64,000 nt of DNA from Dendrolimus kikuchii (taxonomy: Eukaryota > Arthropoda > Insecta > Lepidoptera > Lasiocampidae), in assembly GCA_019925095.2 (NCBI GenBank), contig CM034409.1, positions 7,381,001 to 7,445,000 on the forward strand. Direction: 5' to 3'. A program made the position numbers and the translations under genes. Under the pieces are notes generated by a model. The model was given only the letters and a program-made list of their open reading frames with translations, was not told where the DNA came from and ran no database searches. Positions within the stretch are counted from its first letter, which is position 1, and each line of letters opens with the position of its first letter. Below, in pieces: positions 31,044 through 42,636 of this stretch.

Positions 31044-31367
31044 TATCCGTGCAGGAACGGAGAAAGAATACAATTTCCTGCGGCATGGCGGCCTGTCGTA
31101 AGAGGCGACTTAACAACCCACAGCCAGGTGGTAGGGCATTTGCCCGACTGGATGGCTACCACCCCTGGTCTAGAATATGCCGCTATAACAACCTTGAGTT
31201 GTGTTCCGGCATTAGTGACCAGGTTCCAGTCTCCCTTAAGAGAGCAGCAGCGCATTTGTAGAACCTTTGGTGTTGGCAAATGCCCTACCACCTGGCTGTG
31301 GGTTGTTTTGTAACCTCTTACGACAGGCCGCAGGAAATTGTATTCCTTCTGCGTTCCTGCCCGGATA
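31044..31367. mobile_element. Fold-back pair of B repeats
   Basis: 31044-31282 is a B copy in + orientation, truncated after ggtgttg. 31276-31367 is the distal end of B in minus orientation. They meet at a shared gcaaatg (31276-31282) that occurs at both donor positions in B (gttgcaaatgtcc and gggcaaatgccc). The outer ~95 bp of the two arms are complementary but differ at several sites. No other B in the window has this form. Confidence 0.8.
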
Positions 31368-31639
31368 TCTAATGATAATGCGAAAAAATAAATATTATTG
31401 GTGGTTGCCATATATAAAACTAGAGAAAGAAGTTTTTAATGTGGTATTAGGTTAGTAGAACTTGATTATTCATAACTACAATGGTACTTAGCATTTTTGT
31501 ATTTAAGTCAATAGGTCAGTAAGGTAAGTCAATAGTCAAATTTACATAGCAGTTCGCTCCACCCTCTTATATTAAATTTTGTATAACGTTTTTATCTTGC
31601 CAAGCTTGTAAGGAATTTATAGAGACATATTGCAGCATA
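31368..31639. other. Unassigned stretch
   Basis: Nothing recognisable is seen. Confidence 0.35.
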
Positions 31640-32025
31640 ACATTTTAGTACGTCATGTCATTATTATAACTATAACATTATTTTTCTTTCCTTTTATTGT
31701 CTTGATCTTATTGAGTATGCATTGTTTGCTACAACTCCATTGATTATTCAAAAATAATTCTGTAACATACTTCTGTACAAAACTTAAAAAAAAAAGGATT
31801 TGAGATATAAATAGAATATGAAATATAAAGAAAAACAATATTTAGCTAGACGTGTTGCTGGGGAGTTTCTTGCCACTTCTTCTCCTTTACAGCATTAACA
31901 CGTTGCGAAGCGGTGTACATAGAATAGGAAGTAAAAATTAAATTTTAACTTACATGTATGACCTTCAAAAAGTGTTGTCCACTGGAACTTATTTTAAATA
32001 AAAACTTTTGAATTTGAATTAGGTA
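31640..32025 (+). mobile_element. LINE 3' UTR tail (family W)
   Basis: It aligns over ~380 bp with 45228-45592: tgtatgcattgtttgctacaac-like, gacgtgttgctggggagttt, gtatgaccttcaaaaagtgt and the end aataaaaacttttgaattt. The AATAAA plus terminal TTTGAATT repeats are typical of lepidopteran LINE ends. No coding part is retained. Confidence 0.7.
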
Positions 32026-32114
32026 GTGAGATATTTGCTTTGAAATTCATAAAAAATACATGTATATGCTCTCTATCGTTTCAAATGTATGTATAATAAA
32101 TCTGTGGCGAAGTT

Positions 32115-32342
32115 AATTTTGTACAATTTTAATAATGTGATTCCAAAAATGCAATTTGCAGAACTTTTGTCTGTCTGTTTGTGGGTTAGACCATCACGTG
32201 AAAACTACTGAATAAAACTCTACACAGAATTAGTTCATATCCCGGGCAACACTTAGGATACTTTTCATCCCGATAAATGAACTCGTTGCCGTGGAGATTT
32301 CATTCATGGCTATACGAATGAAGTTTAGCTGGCATTCCTAGT
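32115..32342 (+). mobile_element. Helitron-like fragment (family F6)
   Basis: tgtctgtctgtttgtgggtt, tcacgtgaaaactactgaat and tcccgggcaacacttaggat form the body. It ends tggcattcctag then t, a CTAG end without a strong hairpin. A diverged partner lies at 37190-37410. Confidence 0.5.
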
Positions 32343-33109
32343 ATAAAATGTGTGTATTGTGTATATGCAGTGACTTTGTATTATAATTTTAGCATGTCCT
32401 CACATATAGCGTATAATATAGTCACCACACGTAGTCTACGGATGTGTGGGCCGCCTTTATTATTTCCGACGGCGGGGTCAGTAATAAATCATTCCTTCGA
32501 TAAAACCGTAAGCGAAACACGGCGGAACCAAAAGTACTATTTACGTACTTTTTTTAATATTCAGTAATAAAAATATTCGTAAGGGATTTAATTCAGTTGA
32601 AATATACGACTTCTCTTTCTATAAACATGGCTTTATAGTACAGTCATTTGGTTCGAAAAAGACCTTACTTGCATGGAACGTTTTCCGGGAGTTGCTCTTT
32701 GGGAATTTCAAGACTGCATATTGGAAATATGGAGCATAATAGAAGTGTTTTGACAATATCTCCTCTCTAACTCATTTTACGATGAAAACATTTATAACAA
32801 ATTAAATAAAGGGCCATTTACATAGATGGAGTTTCTTGCCTCCAAGATACGATTGTAGAAAGCAAGAAAAAAAGTATTATCACGTAAACTAAACATACGA
32901 TATCGTACGTAGAAGGGCGACAATCGCCTAGTCATTGAATATTGACGTCTCTAGGTAAACAAAATACAAATTACCGTGCTCGTCACCGAGCTCGAAAGGC
33001 AAGTCTCACATACAAATCCGTTTAAACTATTTGTACGATACTCGCATGGACTTGAAAAAATGTCGTACAAGTTCTAATTTAAGACAAGTCGCGAAATCGT
33101 AGGCAAATA
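32343..33109. other. Unassigned stretch
   Basis: A GC-richer patch at 32430-32530 (gggccgcctttattatttcc) is not matched elsewhere in the window. Confidence 0.35.
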
Positions 33110-33180
33110 TCTCAGACACCAGAAATAAATATTTAACCGACTTCTTTCTACAACATCTTGAATTCGATGCCAAGTAAAAT
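33110..33180 (-). repeat. O repeat fragment
   Basis: aatatttaaccgacttcttt, ctacaacatcttgaa is the reverse of 34365-34410 in the O copy. The motif is common in lepidopteran intergenic DNA. Confidence 0.5.
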
Positions 33181-33275
33181 AATAATAATGATGTTACAAT
33201 TTGGGCCAACTGCATATTTGTAAACAAAGCACATTTATTACCCGCTGGCGCTAATAACATTGAAACTATTTATGA

Positions 33276-33672
33276 CTGTCTTCTTTTGTTTACCTTGTGT
33301 TCAAAATTTGTGATAAAAAAAACAGCCCATTGTGTATTGTAATCTTTTATGGCAGTCATTGGACAGGTGTGTCAAACTGATTCTAAGAAATTCGTTCTAC
33401 GTGGGCGGGCAGCCATATTATATCGGTGCAGTATAAAGCAGTGGCCCAATGGAGAGATCGGCAGTCAAGCGATAACCACTAGAGAGACAAGACGTGTGTT
33501 CATTCGATAATCTATATAGTGATGAACTCGTGCGTCTTATTGAATCGCGCATTACGTTTGAACTGATTGTGTTCAGTTATATTTGTACCTGTGTTATACG
33601 TGTTTGTATAGTTCTAATAAATTCTATAGTAATTCCAGCGGCATTTTAATTTAAGTCCTGTAACTCGTAAGA
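33276..33672 (+). mobile_element. LTR-a fragment, 5'-truncated
   Basis: It lacks the first ~60 bp but has cttcttttgtttac, the TATA-like gtataaagca near 33430, aataaattctatag near 33616 and an altered end, ctcgtaagaaca. The 3' end carries a small change relative to TCGTAACA. Confidence 0.75.
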
Positions 33673-34076
33673 ACAATATAAAAATATACCCGCAGGGGGG
33701 CTTTGTGGCGAAGCCTTAGGTGAGTAGCAACACCTCATACCTGACTCCGGGGGCCAAAGAAAGGCCCCCGCCTCCATGCTTGCCTTAACCAGCCGGCCAT
33801 AGTCCCCATATTCCCAGACCACTGGTACCAATAGCAGTTCACCCCAATGGCCCGGTACTTTTTGTCCGAATTTCCCACAATAGTCCTACACTGGCCGGGG
33901 CTTGTCCTTGGGTGAATTATTATATGGTGTAGACGGGGATAATCGCCGGTCAGTGTCACGCCACATTTACATAAAATTTGTCAAGGGGCTTCAACATGTT
34001 GGCCTTCCCATGGCCCCATGCAAGCCCTCCAAATGTCCGGGCCATTTTTATGGGCCGTGGTTTTGAAAGACATACA
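33673..34076 (-). mobile_element. GC-rich LINE-tail-like block
   Basis: The composition contrast, the stem cgggggccaaagaaaggccc and multiple gggcc/ggccc words suggest an R1- or jockey-type 3' region. There is no second copy, no tail and no long frame. Class uncertain. Confidence 0.35.
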
Positions 34077-34078
34077 AA

Positions 34079-34313
34079 TCTTATACTAATATATTAAGCT
34101 GAAGAGTTTGTTTGTTTGAACGCGCTAATCTTAGGAACTACTGTACTCATTTAAAATATTCTTTCAGTGTTAGATAGCCCATTTATCGACAAATGCTATA
34201 GGCTATATATCATCACGGTAAGATCAATAGGAGCGGAGCACCATGAAGAATGTTTCAAAATCGGGGGGTTTTGAAAACAAATTCCACGCGGATGACGTCG
34301 CGGGCACAGCTAG
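34079..34313 (+). mobile_element. Non-autonomous Helitron (family F1)
   Basis: Starts A|TCTTATACTAATATATTAAG and ends with hairpin cgcggatgacgtcgcg then CTAG|T. 235 bp. Confidence 0.88.
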
Positions 34314-34334
34314 TATATAAAAGAACAACAACAT

Positions 34335-34470
34335 ATTTACAGAGTATAGTAGTTTTTATGTTTTACTTGACACCGACTTCAAGATGTTGTAGAAAGAAGT
34401 CAGTTAAATATTTATTTTTTGGTTTTTAGAGTGTAGTCGGTTTTGTTTTTATAAAACAAAAATTGTAACC
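34335..34470 (+). repeat. O repeat
   Basis: acttgacaccgacttcaaga, agaaagaagtcagttaaata and gtgtagtcggttttgttttt. Shared in part with 35085-35200 and 33110-33180. Confidence 0.55.
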
Positions 34471-35084
34471 ATGTTGGTTGGTTTCTAACTATAGACAAAA
34501 CGTTTTTCTCTTAAGAAGCTCAAATTCTTTCAACAAAATAAACGAACGAAACGAATCCTGGGTCAAGATTTTAATAACTATATAATCATTAGGAATAAAG
34601 TATGTATGTATGATGTCTTTGTTGTTACCAATACGCGAGGCTTGTTGTCAGCATTTTTTAATATATTACATTTTATTTTTACTTTAACTGATATGTCTGT
34701 ATATATATATTAGTATGAGAGTCTTCCTAAAATTAAATAAATAAATCTACCTACATTATGTTATAGTAATACAAATAGTTGTTGTGTGTACAAAAATGCA
34801 ATAAGCTTGTATTGCACTGTCCCATGAAGGGTCATAAATCTTTGAGGGTCAAGTTAGGGAAACGCTTATGTTTACGTATGTTCGTAGGGTTGGAAAAATG
34901 TATAGAATTATCGATAAATGCAATATTATTTTATATGTACAGGAAGACAGAAATAACATATTTAGGTAATTTTTTTAACAAAGACCAAACGGAATTCAAA
35001 AGTAATTAAAAAACAAAACAATAAATATTACAACATTCTGAAGTACGTGCGACACAAAACGCAAAAATTACTATATTTTGCAAA
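34471..35084. other. AT-rich unassigned stretch between two O copies
   Basis: A 76-codon frame (34779-35009) shows no motif. Because O flanks it on both sides in the same direction, the stretch could be a duplication product. Confidence 0.3.
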
Positions 35085-35200
35085 TTCGTTGTTGTTTTTT
35101 CATGTTCTACTTGGCACCGACTTCAAGATAATGTATAAAATATTTATTTCTTGCTTTTTAGTTACTATTGACGTCAATTTTGTTTTTTATAAAAAAAATT
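35085..35200 (+). repeat. O repeat
   Basis: cttggcaccgacttcaagat and gacgtcaattttgtttttta parallel 34365-34465. Confidence 0.5.
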
Positions 35201-35327
35201 TTTTTGCTGCGTATCAGTTACGCAAATACTTGAATAGCTTTAGAAAAAAATGAATGAAACAGTGTATGTGTCTATAATATTTGAGGGCTGATGCTTAGCG
35301 TAATACAGGATTCACAACCAGCGCTGA

Positions 35328-35930
35328 CCTTTTTTTAACCAGGGGAAATCCGATTGAGGACTAAGCCGAGACAAGGGCAGAACCTTGGGGGGATTATTCG
35401 CGACCTAGTGTGAGATTCGCCAGATCGGGGGTGGCACTAGCATACCCAGTCAGAACTGGTACCATGCTATTGCCACTCCCCGGTTAGGGATACCCACTAA
35501 AACCCATGGGTGTTCCGTCGTTCGCTTTATGCCAGGGCTACGGGTATATGACCTAGCCTCTTCGCTGCCCTGGCAGGCGTGGGCATCGCGAGGCCTCTTC
35601 CACTGCCGGGGGACTGCTTTTATTCCCCAGCATCTACAATCTCTCTAGGCGTGGGGCGGAACACTCGCGCCCCCATCTCGCCGGCATGTGCAGGTGAGTG
35701 AGAACCTCTATACCCCAAGAGGCCCCACCCGCGCCGCCCGCTTACGGTGGCCGAAGATCCTGGCTGGCCCTCCGGCGCCGACGAGTCCTCCTTTGGCGGG
35801 AGCGGAGCAGGGATGTGCAATCACGTTCCCGCTCCGCCTCCTCCTTCGCAAGCATAACGCGCTCGCAGAAGGAGGAGACGGCGTCCCATCCTGTTGAAAC
35901 CAACGCTTACCTACCCCAAGGTCCTATATA
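35328..35930 (-). mobile_element. R1-like LINE 3' end (family D), longer copy
   Basis: 35328-35640 aligns with 7760-8070, including the stem gggggtggca (35427-35436) / tgccactcccc (35471-35481). The extra 35640-35930 is GC-rich. On its minus strand a frame, 35620-35820, ends ARVFRPTPREIVDAGE before its stop, a plausible end of an R1-type polyprotein. Interrupted frames show it is dead. Confidence 0.65.
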
Positions 35931-36959
35931 ATTTTTAATCATCATTTTATTATTTGCTTGGTAGTGAAATTTCGCGTTGTGATGACGAAGTGTTTGATAT
36001 GAATTGCAACGGCGGTAACAAAGAAAACGCGACCGCAGTGCCATCTCTTTGGCTCTCGTACGAAAGCAACGTAATTTTTTGGAATTAAAACATATCGTAT
36101 AAGTATCAAACTAATAATGATAATCATATTACAAACTACTATTTATTACAAATTTATTTATTTTGACTGTTATAATTATCTGACTATGGGACTGTGGACG
36201 CTATTCATTTTATTTTTGAATTGAGATTTTGACATATTATAATATTTTAATTAATTGTATAAATAATGTAATATTGTAATTAATTGCATGAGCTAAATCT
36301 GCACGTCAATCTGGCAAAAACACGTGTACTTAAACATAATTACTGTACCACCTTTTAAGCCATGTTTTATACAAGCAAATGCTTTGCGTTATTGCGAGTT
36401 ATACACTACCTTTGTGTTGTGATTTAGTTAAATTAGTATTCTACCTGACAAATTCTGCCTGAGAAAGGAGCTTCTAGATGAGAATCTTAGCTCATTTATT
36501 TAAAAAAAATATTAGTCGTAGGACTGCATGTCAGAAGTGAAAACTTTATTATCTAAGCGAGATGGTCACGTGAGTTTAATGCTTTTTCCCGAACTCAAAA
36601 GAGTTATATACATATATATACATACACATCTGTATATATGTATTTGAGTATGACGGTCACGTGAGTTTATTTAGTGTTTTTTCCTCACATCCCCAAAAGT
36701 GCCCAAGTGCCTACAGAAGTTTCCAGTTCAAAAATCTGAGTGAAGTCGTATTACAACTCAAGTAACATTAATTACAACGCCTAAACAGAAACCCCTGTAA
36801 TAAAACTTAATTCTAGGTTCTAACTTCGAACTATTTCCACATTTCTAACTACCGACTAATTATCCAATAACAGTTTAGAAGTTTATTGAATTGTCTAGAT
36901 ATTTCAATGACAAAGGCGCAACAGTCTACAAGTAAGTATTATGTATCTATCTCTTCTCT
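35931..36959. other. AT-rich stretch with a 91-bp-spaced direct repeat
   Basis: ggtcacgtgagttta occurs at 36564-36578 and 36655-36669, each followed by a gctttttcc-like word. Otherwise no gene or known repeat. Confidence 0.4.
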
Positions 36960-37124
36960 TTATATATAGAATTCTTCTGTTCATGTTTACTGAACAAATC
37001 CTAAATGGTTGTACCGATTTTGATGGATTTTTTTTGTGTTGACCCGGTAGGTAGCGCTACAATAGGGTTCTAAATTTTATTTATTATAAAGCAGGACAAG
37101 GCCTGCTAGGCCACGCTAGTCTAT
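36960..37124 (+). mobile_element. Helitron-like element (family F5)
   Basis: agaattcttctgttcatgtt, gattttgatggatttttttt, tgacccggtaggtagcgct and the end gcaggacaaggcctgctagg then ccacgctag|t. The GC stem plus CTAG end fits a Helitron. It shares the middle block with 61985-62124. Confidence 0.6.
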
Positions 37125-37189
37125 CTATGATATATAGATAGTAAATATGTTAATGGATCAAGTTTGTATAACGAATTTAAAAAAGATAA

Positions 37190-37410
37190 AAATATCAAGG
37201 GGGTTAATTCGGAATATCAAATTCTGAAAACGCAATTTCGAGAATATAGTGTCTATCTCTCTGTTAAAGAATCATGTGAAAAATACCGAAGGGAATTAAA
37301 AGAAACTCAACATAGAGGTAGCTTATATCCTGAACTATAACTTAGGATACTTTGCATCCCGAAAAATCACGTCCTTTAAATGGGATAAACGAATATAGCT
37401 ATAAGACGGC
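37190..37410 (+). repeat. F6-related Helitron fragment
   Basis: ttctgaaaacgcaatttcga, aatcatgtgaaaaatacc and aacttaggatactttgcatc follow the order seen at 32150-32290, strongly diverged. Confidence 0.4.
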
Positions 37411-37554
37411 GCGGCGCTGCGGTCGAATTTTTGTTCGTGCCGCCATTTTTGAGAATGTCTTAAAAACATAGATAAGCCAACGGATAGGCCTTTTTTGATG
37501 ATTCTAAAGACATCATAAAGTTTCCGTTTTGACCAGTGATCTCTTATTCATTTT

Positions 37555-37730
37555 ATTAAAACAATATTCATCGAAAATTAATACTAACGGGTAAAGAGAA
37601 ATGTGTTTTATTTAGAATTAAATAAGGTTGAGTTTTATGTCTTTATTCCTTTTAGTGTCGCTTTTTCGTTTCACCGAGTTTCAAATCAAATTGATTCCAA
37701 AGAAGTTTCCCTTCAAAAATAAATAAATTT
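37555..37730 (+). repeat. H repeat fragment
   Basis: gtgtcgctttttcgtttcac, gagtttcaaatcaaattgat and aagaagtttcccttcaaaaa are the last third of H. The upstream part (ttaatactaacgggtaaaga) matches 49300-49360 in reverse. Confidence 0.6.
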
Positions 37731-38079
37731 GCTCGATAATTGTTTGATAATAACATCACTAGCGTACAACACAGTCTACCGCGACGTCATAACAATATTA
37801 TAAATTTCAAGACCCCTTCCATTTAAACGAGCTTGCCACATCATGACAGAGGCATTTCGAGATAATATCTCACATAAATCAAACTGTTACCATTACAACT
37901 TTCTTATTCTATTTTGCCTACAATTTAAAGAAAGAAGGAAAACTGTTTGTTTGGAACAAAATACTAGGAAATACAAAATAGTGAACAAAACAAACGAAAC
38001 AGAAGTCCTTTGTCCTAAATGAGCTCATGCTTAGCATAAGCCTGTTTTGGGTAATATTTAATATTTACTATTTAAATTA
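37731..38079. other. Unassigned stretch
   Basis: Nothing recognisable is seen. Confidence 0.35.
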
Positions 38080-38292
38080 TATACATACATACATAACGTC
38101 ACGCCAGTTCCCTTGCGGCGTAGGCACGAACAACAGAGTGCCATTTTGGCTTATTCTTACACACCTCACTTCCTTCTTTGACATTCATAACTCTTGTCAT
38201 GCACGCTCGTCTGTTCTTAAGGCTCCTGACATTACCCTCCGCTAGTACACGATCAATTTGATCATGGAAGGTGTGTCGTGGCCTTCCACGGC
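38080..38292 (-). pseudogene. RTE-type retrotransposon tail (family A)
   Basis: The (CATA)n tail is at 38083-38095, then the minus-strand A C-terminus back to cttccacgg at 38290. The 5' truncation falls in the GRPRHTF block. It carries a few changes (cgtcacgcc, cggcgtagg) relative to other copies. Confidence 0.85.
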
Positions 38293-38800
38293 GGCCTTAA
38301 ATTATATAGCTACAAACAAATAAAACTCTATAAAGGTTCCAACAATTTGCTATCACTTTTTAGTATAAAAACACTCAAATCTTCAACGAACGTTTTATTA
38401 AGAATTTTTTCAGATCAAATCAGTCAAAAATTGACTAATCACATATTTTATGTAACGTAAGTAAAAACAGCACACTCAACACAATACTAAAATCTTCTAC
38501 GTTATACTTCAACAATTAAACAAGGTAATAAGATGATCATCATTGTAAAATTGCAACAAATAAAATCAAAATATGGCATTGCGAATAAAGACAAAAACTT
38601 CAGAACTCCAACTTTTATTATAAACAACACAATTTTGTATACAATGTACGAAATTCGTATTGTTATCTCATGAAATGTGAAGTTACGAGCAATTAAAGTT
38701 TGGAAACAAAGTATCGCTTTTGTTTAGCCTAGCTTAGAGATAGGATTGTTGATCAAGCTCCCGTTTGTGAACAACTTATAAAAATTGGTGGTCGCAAAAA
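38293..38800. other. AT-rich unassigned stretch
   Basis: Nothing recognisable is seen. Confidence 0.35.
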
Positions 38801-39293
38801 AAGCCGTGGTAGCGTAATGGTTAGCGCACACGTCCCAAACTCAAAGAGCGCGGGTTCGAATCTGGGCCGGAACGCATGCACAACTTGAGCAGTTTTGTGA
38901 CCTAATGTGCAACGGTGAAAAAAAACATCGTGACGAAACCTGCACATCAAGATAACCGACGTATTTTGCCAGGTGTTAGGGCATTTGCCCGACTGGATGG
39001 CTACCACCCCTGGTCTAAAGTATGTCGCCGTAACAACCTTGAGTTGTGTTCCGGCATTAGTGACCAAGTTCCAGTCTCCCTTAAGAGAGCAGCAGCGCAT
39101 TTGTAGAAACTTTGATGTTGCAAATGTCCATAGGCGATGGTAAGCACGTTCCATCGAGTGGGCTGTTTTCCTGTCTGCTGAACTCATGCAATAAAAAAAA
39201 ATGTATCAGACAAGCGTGGCGGGTATATTGTCCGTTCCCCTATAGTGGGAGGTCCGAGCCCAGCAGTGGGACGTTTATGGGCTGTTATTATAA
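38801..39293 (+). mobile_element. tRNA-derived SINE (family C), split by a B repeat
   Basis: The head agccgtggtagcgtaatggt carries box A (tagcgtaatgg), and 35-40 bp on comes box B (ggttcgaatct), so it is a pol III-type promoter and not a tRNA gene: no acceptor or anticodon stem closes. The body ends with cccagcagtgggacgtttat. B occupies ~38966-39201 inside it; the SINE resumes at 39202. The copies at 42961 and 48150 lack the insertion. Confidence 0.85.
38966..39201 (+). mobile_element. B repeat inserted in SINE C
   Basis: 5'-truncated at ccaggtgttagggca, ending gctgaactcatgcaataaaaa. The host words gacgtat/aatgtat on either side may be a 7-bp duplication. It proves B was mobile after SINE C. 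Confidence 0.8.
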
Positions 39294-39324
39294 TAACAAA
39301 TTGGATAAGTGCTTGACTCTGATA

Positions 39325-39440
39325 TCACACTAGGTAGGCAGGGTGTCACGAATATGACCAGCTGTGACAAGGACCAGGGAGGGGTCAAAAATCATGAAAT
39401 TTCAGTGCCGTAATTTATGGCTAGCCTCTTAGCTGTCGGT
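39325..39440 (+). repeat. Y repeat
   Basis: atcacactaggtaggcaggg, gtcacgaatatgaccagc, aaaatcatgaaatttcagtg. Matches 61838-61975. Confidence 0.55.
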
Positions 39441-39574
39441 TTTTCAACTTCGGAATAAAATAGCAGTGACAAAAGTCCTCCCAGTTTTCGTCATTTGCCT
39501 ACGGAACGACAAATTTTTTTTTAAAAAAATACCCCATATCTTAAAAGCTACAACTAGGACAGACAAACAAACAT

Positions 39575-39795
39575 ATTGTATATCCATCCCCAAATTATGA
39601 AAGTTACGCTTGTTTTATGAGTCATATACAACGGACTACTCTGGGGCTGATCTCAGATACTCAGACTATAGTAAATAACGAAGAAAATTTTTTTCTGAAA
39701 TTTACCATACCAGGAATGAAACCCGGTACCTCTTCGTTCCAATGAGCTAGGCCGGCAAAGGTTTAGCACGCTCAACCAAAGAGGCGGTTGAGTTC
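39575..39795 (-). mobile_element. tRNA-derived SINE (family X)
   Basis: Reverse orientation: ccatccccaaattatg at the tail, accaggaatgaaacccgg (box B region) and agcacgctcaaccaaagagg (box A region). Diverged from 48480. Confidence 0.65.
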
Positions 39796-40701
39796 GAATA
39801 TTATTAGATTAGTAGTAATATTATTCAATGTCGTATCTGAGAAGCTCTACAAGTTTTTAGTTTTAATTTTGTACCTCATAGTTTAAAAGTTTGAAGGCTC
39901 AGCGTATAATTTGCATGACTTTGGGACACAATCTTATTGGATTCCTTAAAAAGTCATTAAGGGATATCATTTTGTTGGATTGGTTTGGATATCAGCTTCA
40001 AAATCTGACTGACTATATCTTATACGACTATGTATATCATACACTACCTTAATTTTTCTACTATTTTCTTGAAAAAAATTGAGCTTCGTACGATTTGTTT
40101 TGTTCATACATGTCTGTGTCGACCTAATTAAACCTAAATTCCTTTTGCTCTTTTAAACCATTCCTTTTCCATAAACTCGGCAAAAAAAAAACTAAAAAGG
40201 AAAACCCCGAAGATGTCAAGAGATGACGCCATCTGTATACGCGGTCGACTGCAAAACGTCAAAGCTGTAAGTTAAAACTCTCTCTCTCTCTCAACCGACA
40301 CGTACGTGCAAGTTAAAACCGAAAAATATTTAAAATTATCAAAACCGTGCGGGGTCCGGGTGTGAGGATCAAAGCCGGTTAAGTCCCTTGCCCTTCCTTG
40401 CCCTCACATATCACACAACAGAAATATTTACCAATGTCGGATACTGAAAGTGTGTAAAGTAAACCGTTCTAGGATATCATATCTTCTACGTGACATAGTA
40501 GCCTAAATTAAAGGAACGCTTTGAAATTTTATACCTCAAAACATAGTAAAGTAAATAACTCAAAGCTAAAGTCACATAAATCAACGATATGTTTCCTGCC
40601 TCAAAGATCTCAGCACATCAAACGTAGTAAACTAAGCCGATTACTGTAACTTAACATTGATTAAATATATACAGAGGGTACAATTCATACTATACGGGCT
40701 A
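39796..40701. other. Unassigned stretch, (CT)n patch at ~40279
   Basis: ctctctctctctc at 40279-40292. A short GC patch at 40345-40400 (cgtgcggggtccgggtgtga) may be an old element. No gene is seen. Confidence 0.35.
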
Positions 40702-41045
40702 CGTTCCACTAGAGGCTCACAACGACCACGTTCACTACTGCGATTTTTCCCGTTCCACTTGCTTGCGGCCGTTACAATCATATGTAACCATAAACTCTAG
40801 TGGAACGGATTATGGAGCGTTGATGTCATAAACGACGAATTTCACAAATGCCACTGGTTGATTTGTAAATCGCGCCTTTTTCAATGTCAATCTCTATAGA
40901 GAGAATTCATGCTCTGTGGTCAACGCCCACTTCGACCCACCTCTTGACATGGGTCGTTATGAGTGCTGTGTGATCGAAAATAATGTAGTCATTAATGACG
41001 TTTTCGCCGACGATAACGACCGTGGTCGCTATGTGGAACGGCTGA
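40702..41045. mobile_element. Possible inverted-repeat element
   Basis: cgttccactagag (40702-40714) is repeated inverted at 40795-40807, and cgttccac reappears inverted as gtggaacg near 41034. gaccacg near 40720 also pairs with cgtggtcg near 41022. It may be one MITE with an inner copy of its terminus. The 65-codon frame here has no motif. Confidence 0.45.
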
Positions 41046-41060
41046 CGGAGCATTTTGGGT

Positions 41061-41647
41061 GTTGTGAGCTACTATTGAAATGCGTCCACGGTGTGCGCAG
41101 TCTACTAACCTAAAAATATTACAATTAGTTAAATTAAAATTACTGTCTGTGATTTCGAACCAAATGCCGAAATTTAAGTGAAACCGTTATTTATACGAGG
41201 TCTATATACAAGTGACCTAAAAACGGTTTTTTTTATCTGTCATTCACCTAGTTTTTCTGGAATACATTCCTAAACGCCTTAACAGATTAACTTAATTATT
41301 AAACTACTAAATTCAGCTAATTGTAATCCATTAACAGACACGTCGTTACAGCAACGAAAACAAAGTGTCGCTGATACTACTAGTGTTGTATAATCTCATT
41401 ATAACCAGTCATGGTAATATAAAATTTTTGCAATATTTTTTTTAAAGTAAAAAAGTCAATATAAGTATATTTTTCACTCTGATATATATCACAAAGTTTA
41501 GTACGTCATGTTTCTTACAATAACAGAGAACAAAATATTACCTATAATTCCACACATATTTAGTCAGCACTATTAAAATTTGTCCTTAATACATAATATT
41601 ATATGGATGTAGATAGAATATGTGTATATATTTTTGTTTAATTGCAT
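41061..41647. other. AT-rich unassigned stretch
   Basis: Nothing recognisable is seen. Confidence 0.35.
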
Positions 41648-41856
41648 GGGTTCAGCAGACAGATAGGTAGGGGAAGGGGTTACCGTCGCCTATCGCCATT
41701 CGCAACACCAAAGGTGCTACAAATGCGCTGCTGCTCTCTAAAGGGCGACCGGCACCTGACCACTAATGTCGGAGCACAACTCAAGTTGTTTTGACGGCAC
41801 ACTCCAAACCAGGGGTAGTAGCCATCCAGACGTACAAATGCCCTACCATTTTAGCA
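41648..41856 (-). mobile_element. B repeat, diverged and truncated
   Basis: From ttgcatgggttcagcagaca to aatgccctacca; the distal gtcgcctcttacgac segment is missing. Confidence 0.75.
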
Positions 41857-42192
41857 AATAATTATAAAATTATATAGTATAAAATATATAAGTATGCTTT
41901 AAGTATTTATTACTATATCACACAGTGTGTGTGCTATAAATTACACTATATATTATACACACATAGTGTATTTAATAGCATCCGGAACCAAACATAGGAC
42001 AGCGCACTTCTACGAATCAACAGATTGTACAATATGGTAAATTAAATAAGTGATCTATTCTGTCAACCTGTTTACTCTTTGCACACTCTAACTGGAAATG
42101 GTTTGATTCTATTAGCAATTCTCCAAATACGACATACGTCATACTTATATTACTTTAATTAATATTAAGTATGTGCACGCTAGTATAATATA
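41857..42192. other. AT-rich unassigned stretch
   Basis: Nothing recognisable is seen. Confidence 0.35.
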
Positions 42193-42636
42193 TCTATATA
42201 TATATAAATCAATTGCTGTTCGTTAGTCTGGCTTGAACTCGAGAACGGCTGGACTGATTTGGCTAATTTTGGTTTTGAATTATTTGTGGAAGTCCAGAGA
42301 AGGTTTAAAAGGCGAATAAATATGAAAAAATGCTTGGAATATAGTAAAAACAACAATTTCGCTTTCCCTAAGAAATTATTACTACTTTTCAAATATTTGA
42401 TGTTCGTCCCGACGTTTAGAAATTAATTGAAATTAAAAGTTGTTCAGAAATCAAATTAAATTTAAAAGTAAAGGTATTTTTTCATTTTTTTGGTTTTGAA
42501 TGTCAACCGTTTGATGTTCGTTCCGGTGATCAAAACTTTGATCACATTTTTTACTAAGGTTGAAACATTCTGTAATTATCATTCAGCTTTTTAAATTATT
42601 TATTCTGAGGCGATACGAAGTTTGCCGGGTCAGCTA
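42193..42636 (+). mobile_element. Helitron-like element (family F4)
   Basis: It starts tctatatatatataaatcaa and ends gatacgaagtttgccgggtc then agCTAG|T. The middle (ggctggactgatttggctaa, ttgatgttcgtcccgacg) is non-coding. The 3' end matches 62605-62850 in reverse. Confidence 0.72.

Noticed and set aside
38801..38870. tRNA gene (also 42961, 48150, 28044)
   Set aside because: Box A and box B are present, but no complete cloverleaf or acceptor stem can be drawn, and each is followed by the same SINE body.
38753..39187. 144-codon minus-strand frame
   Set aside because: It crosses the SINE C / B junction, so it is a chance frame in nested repeats.
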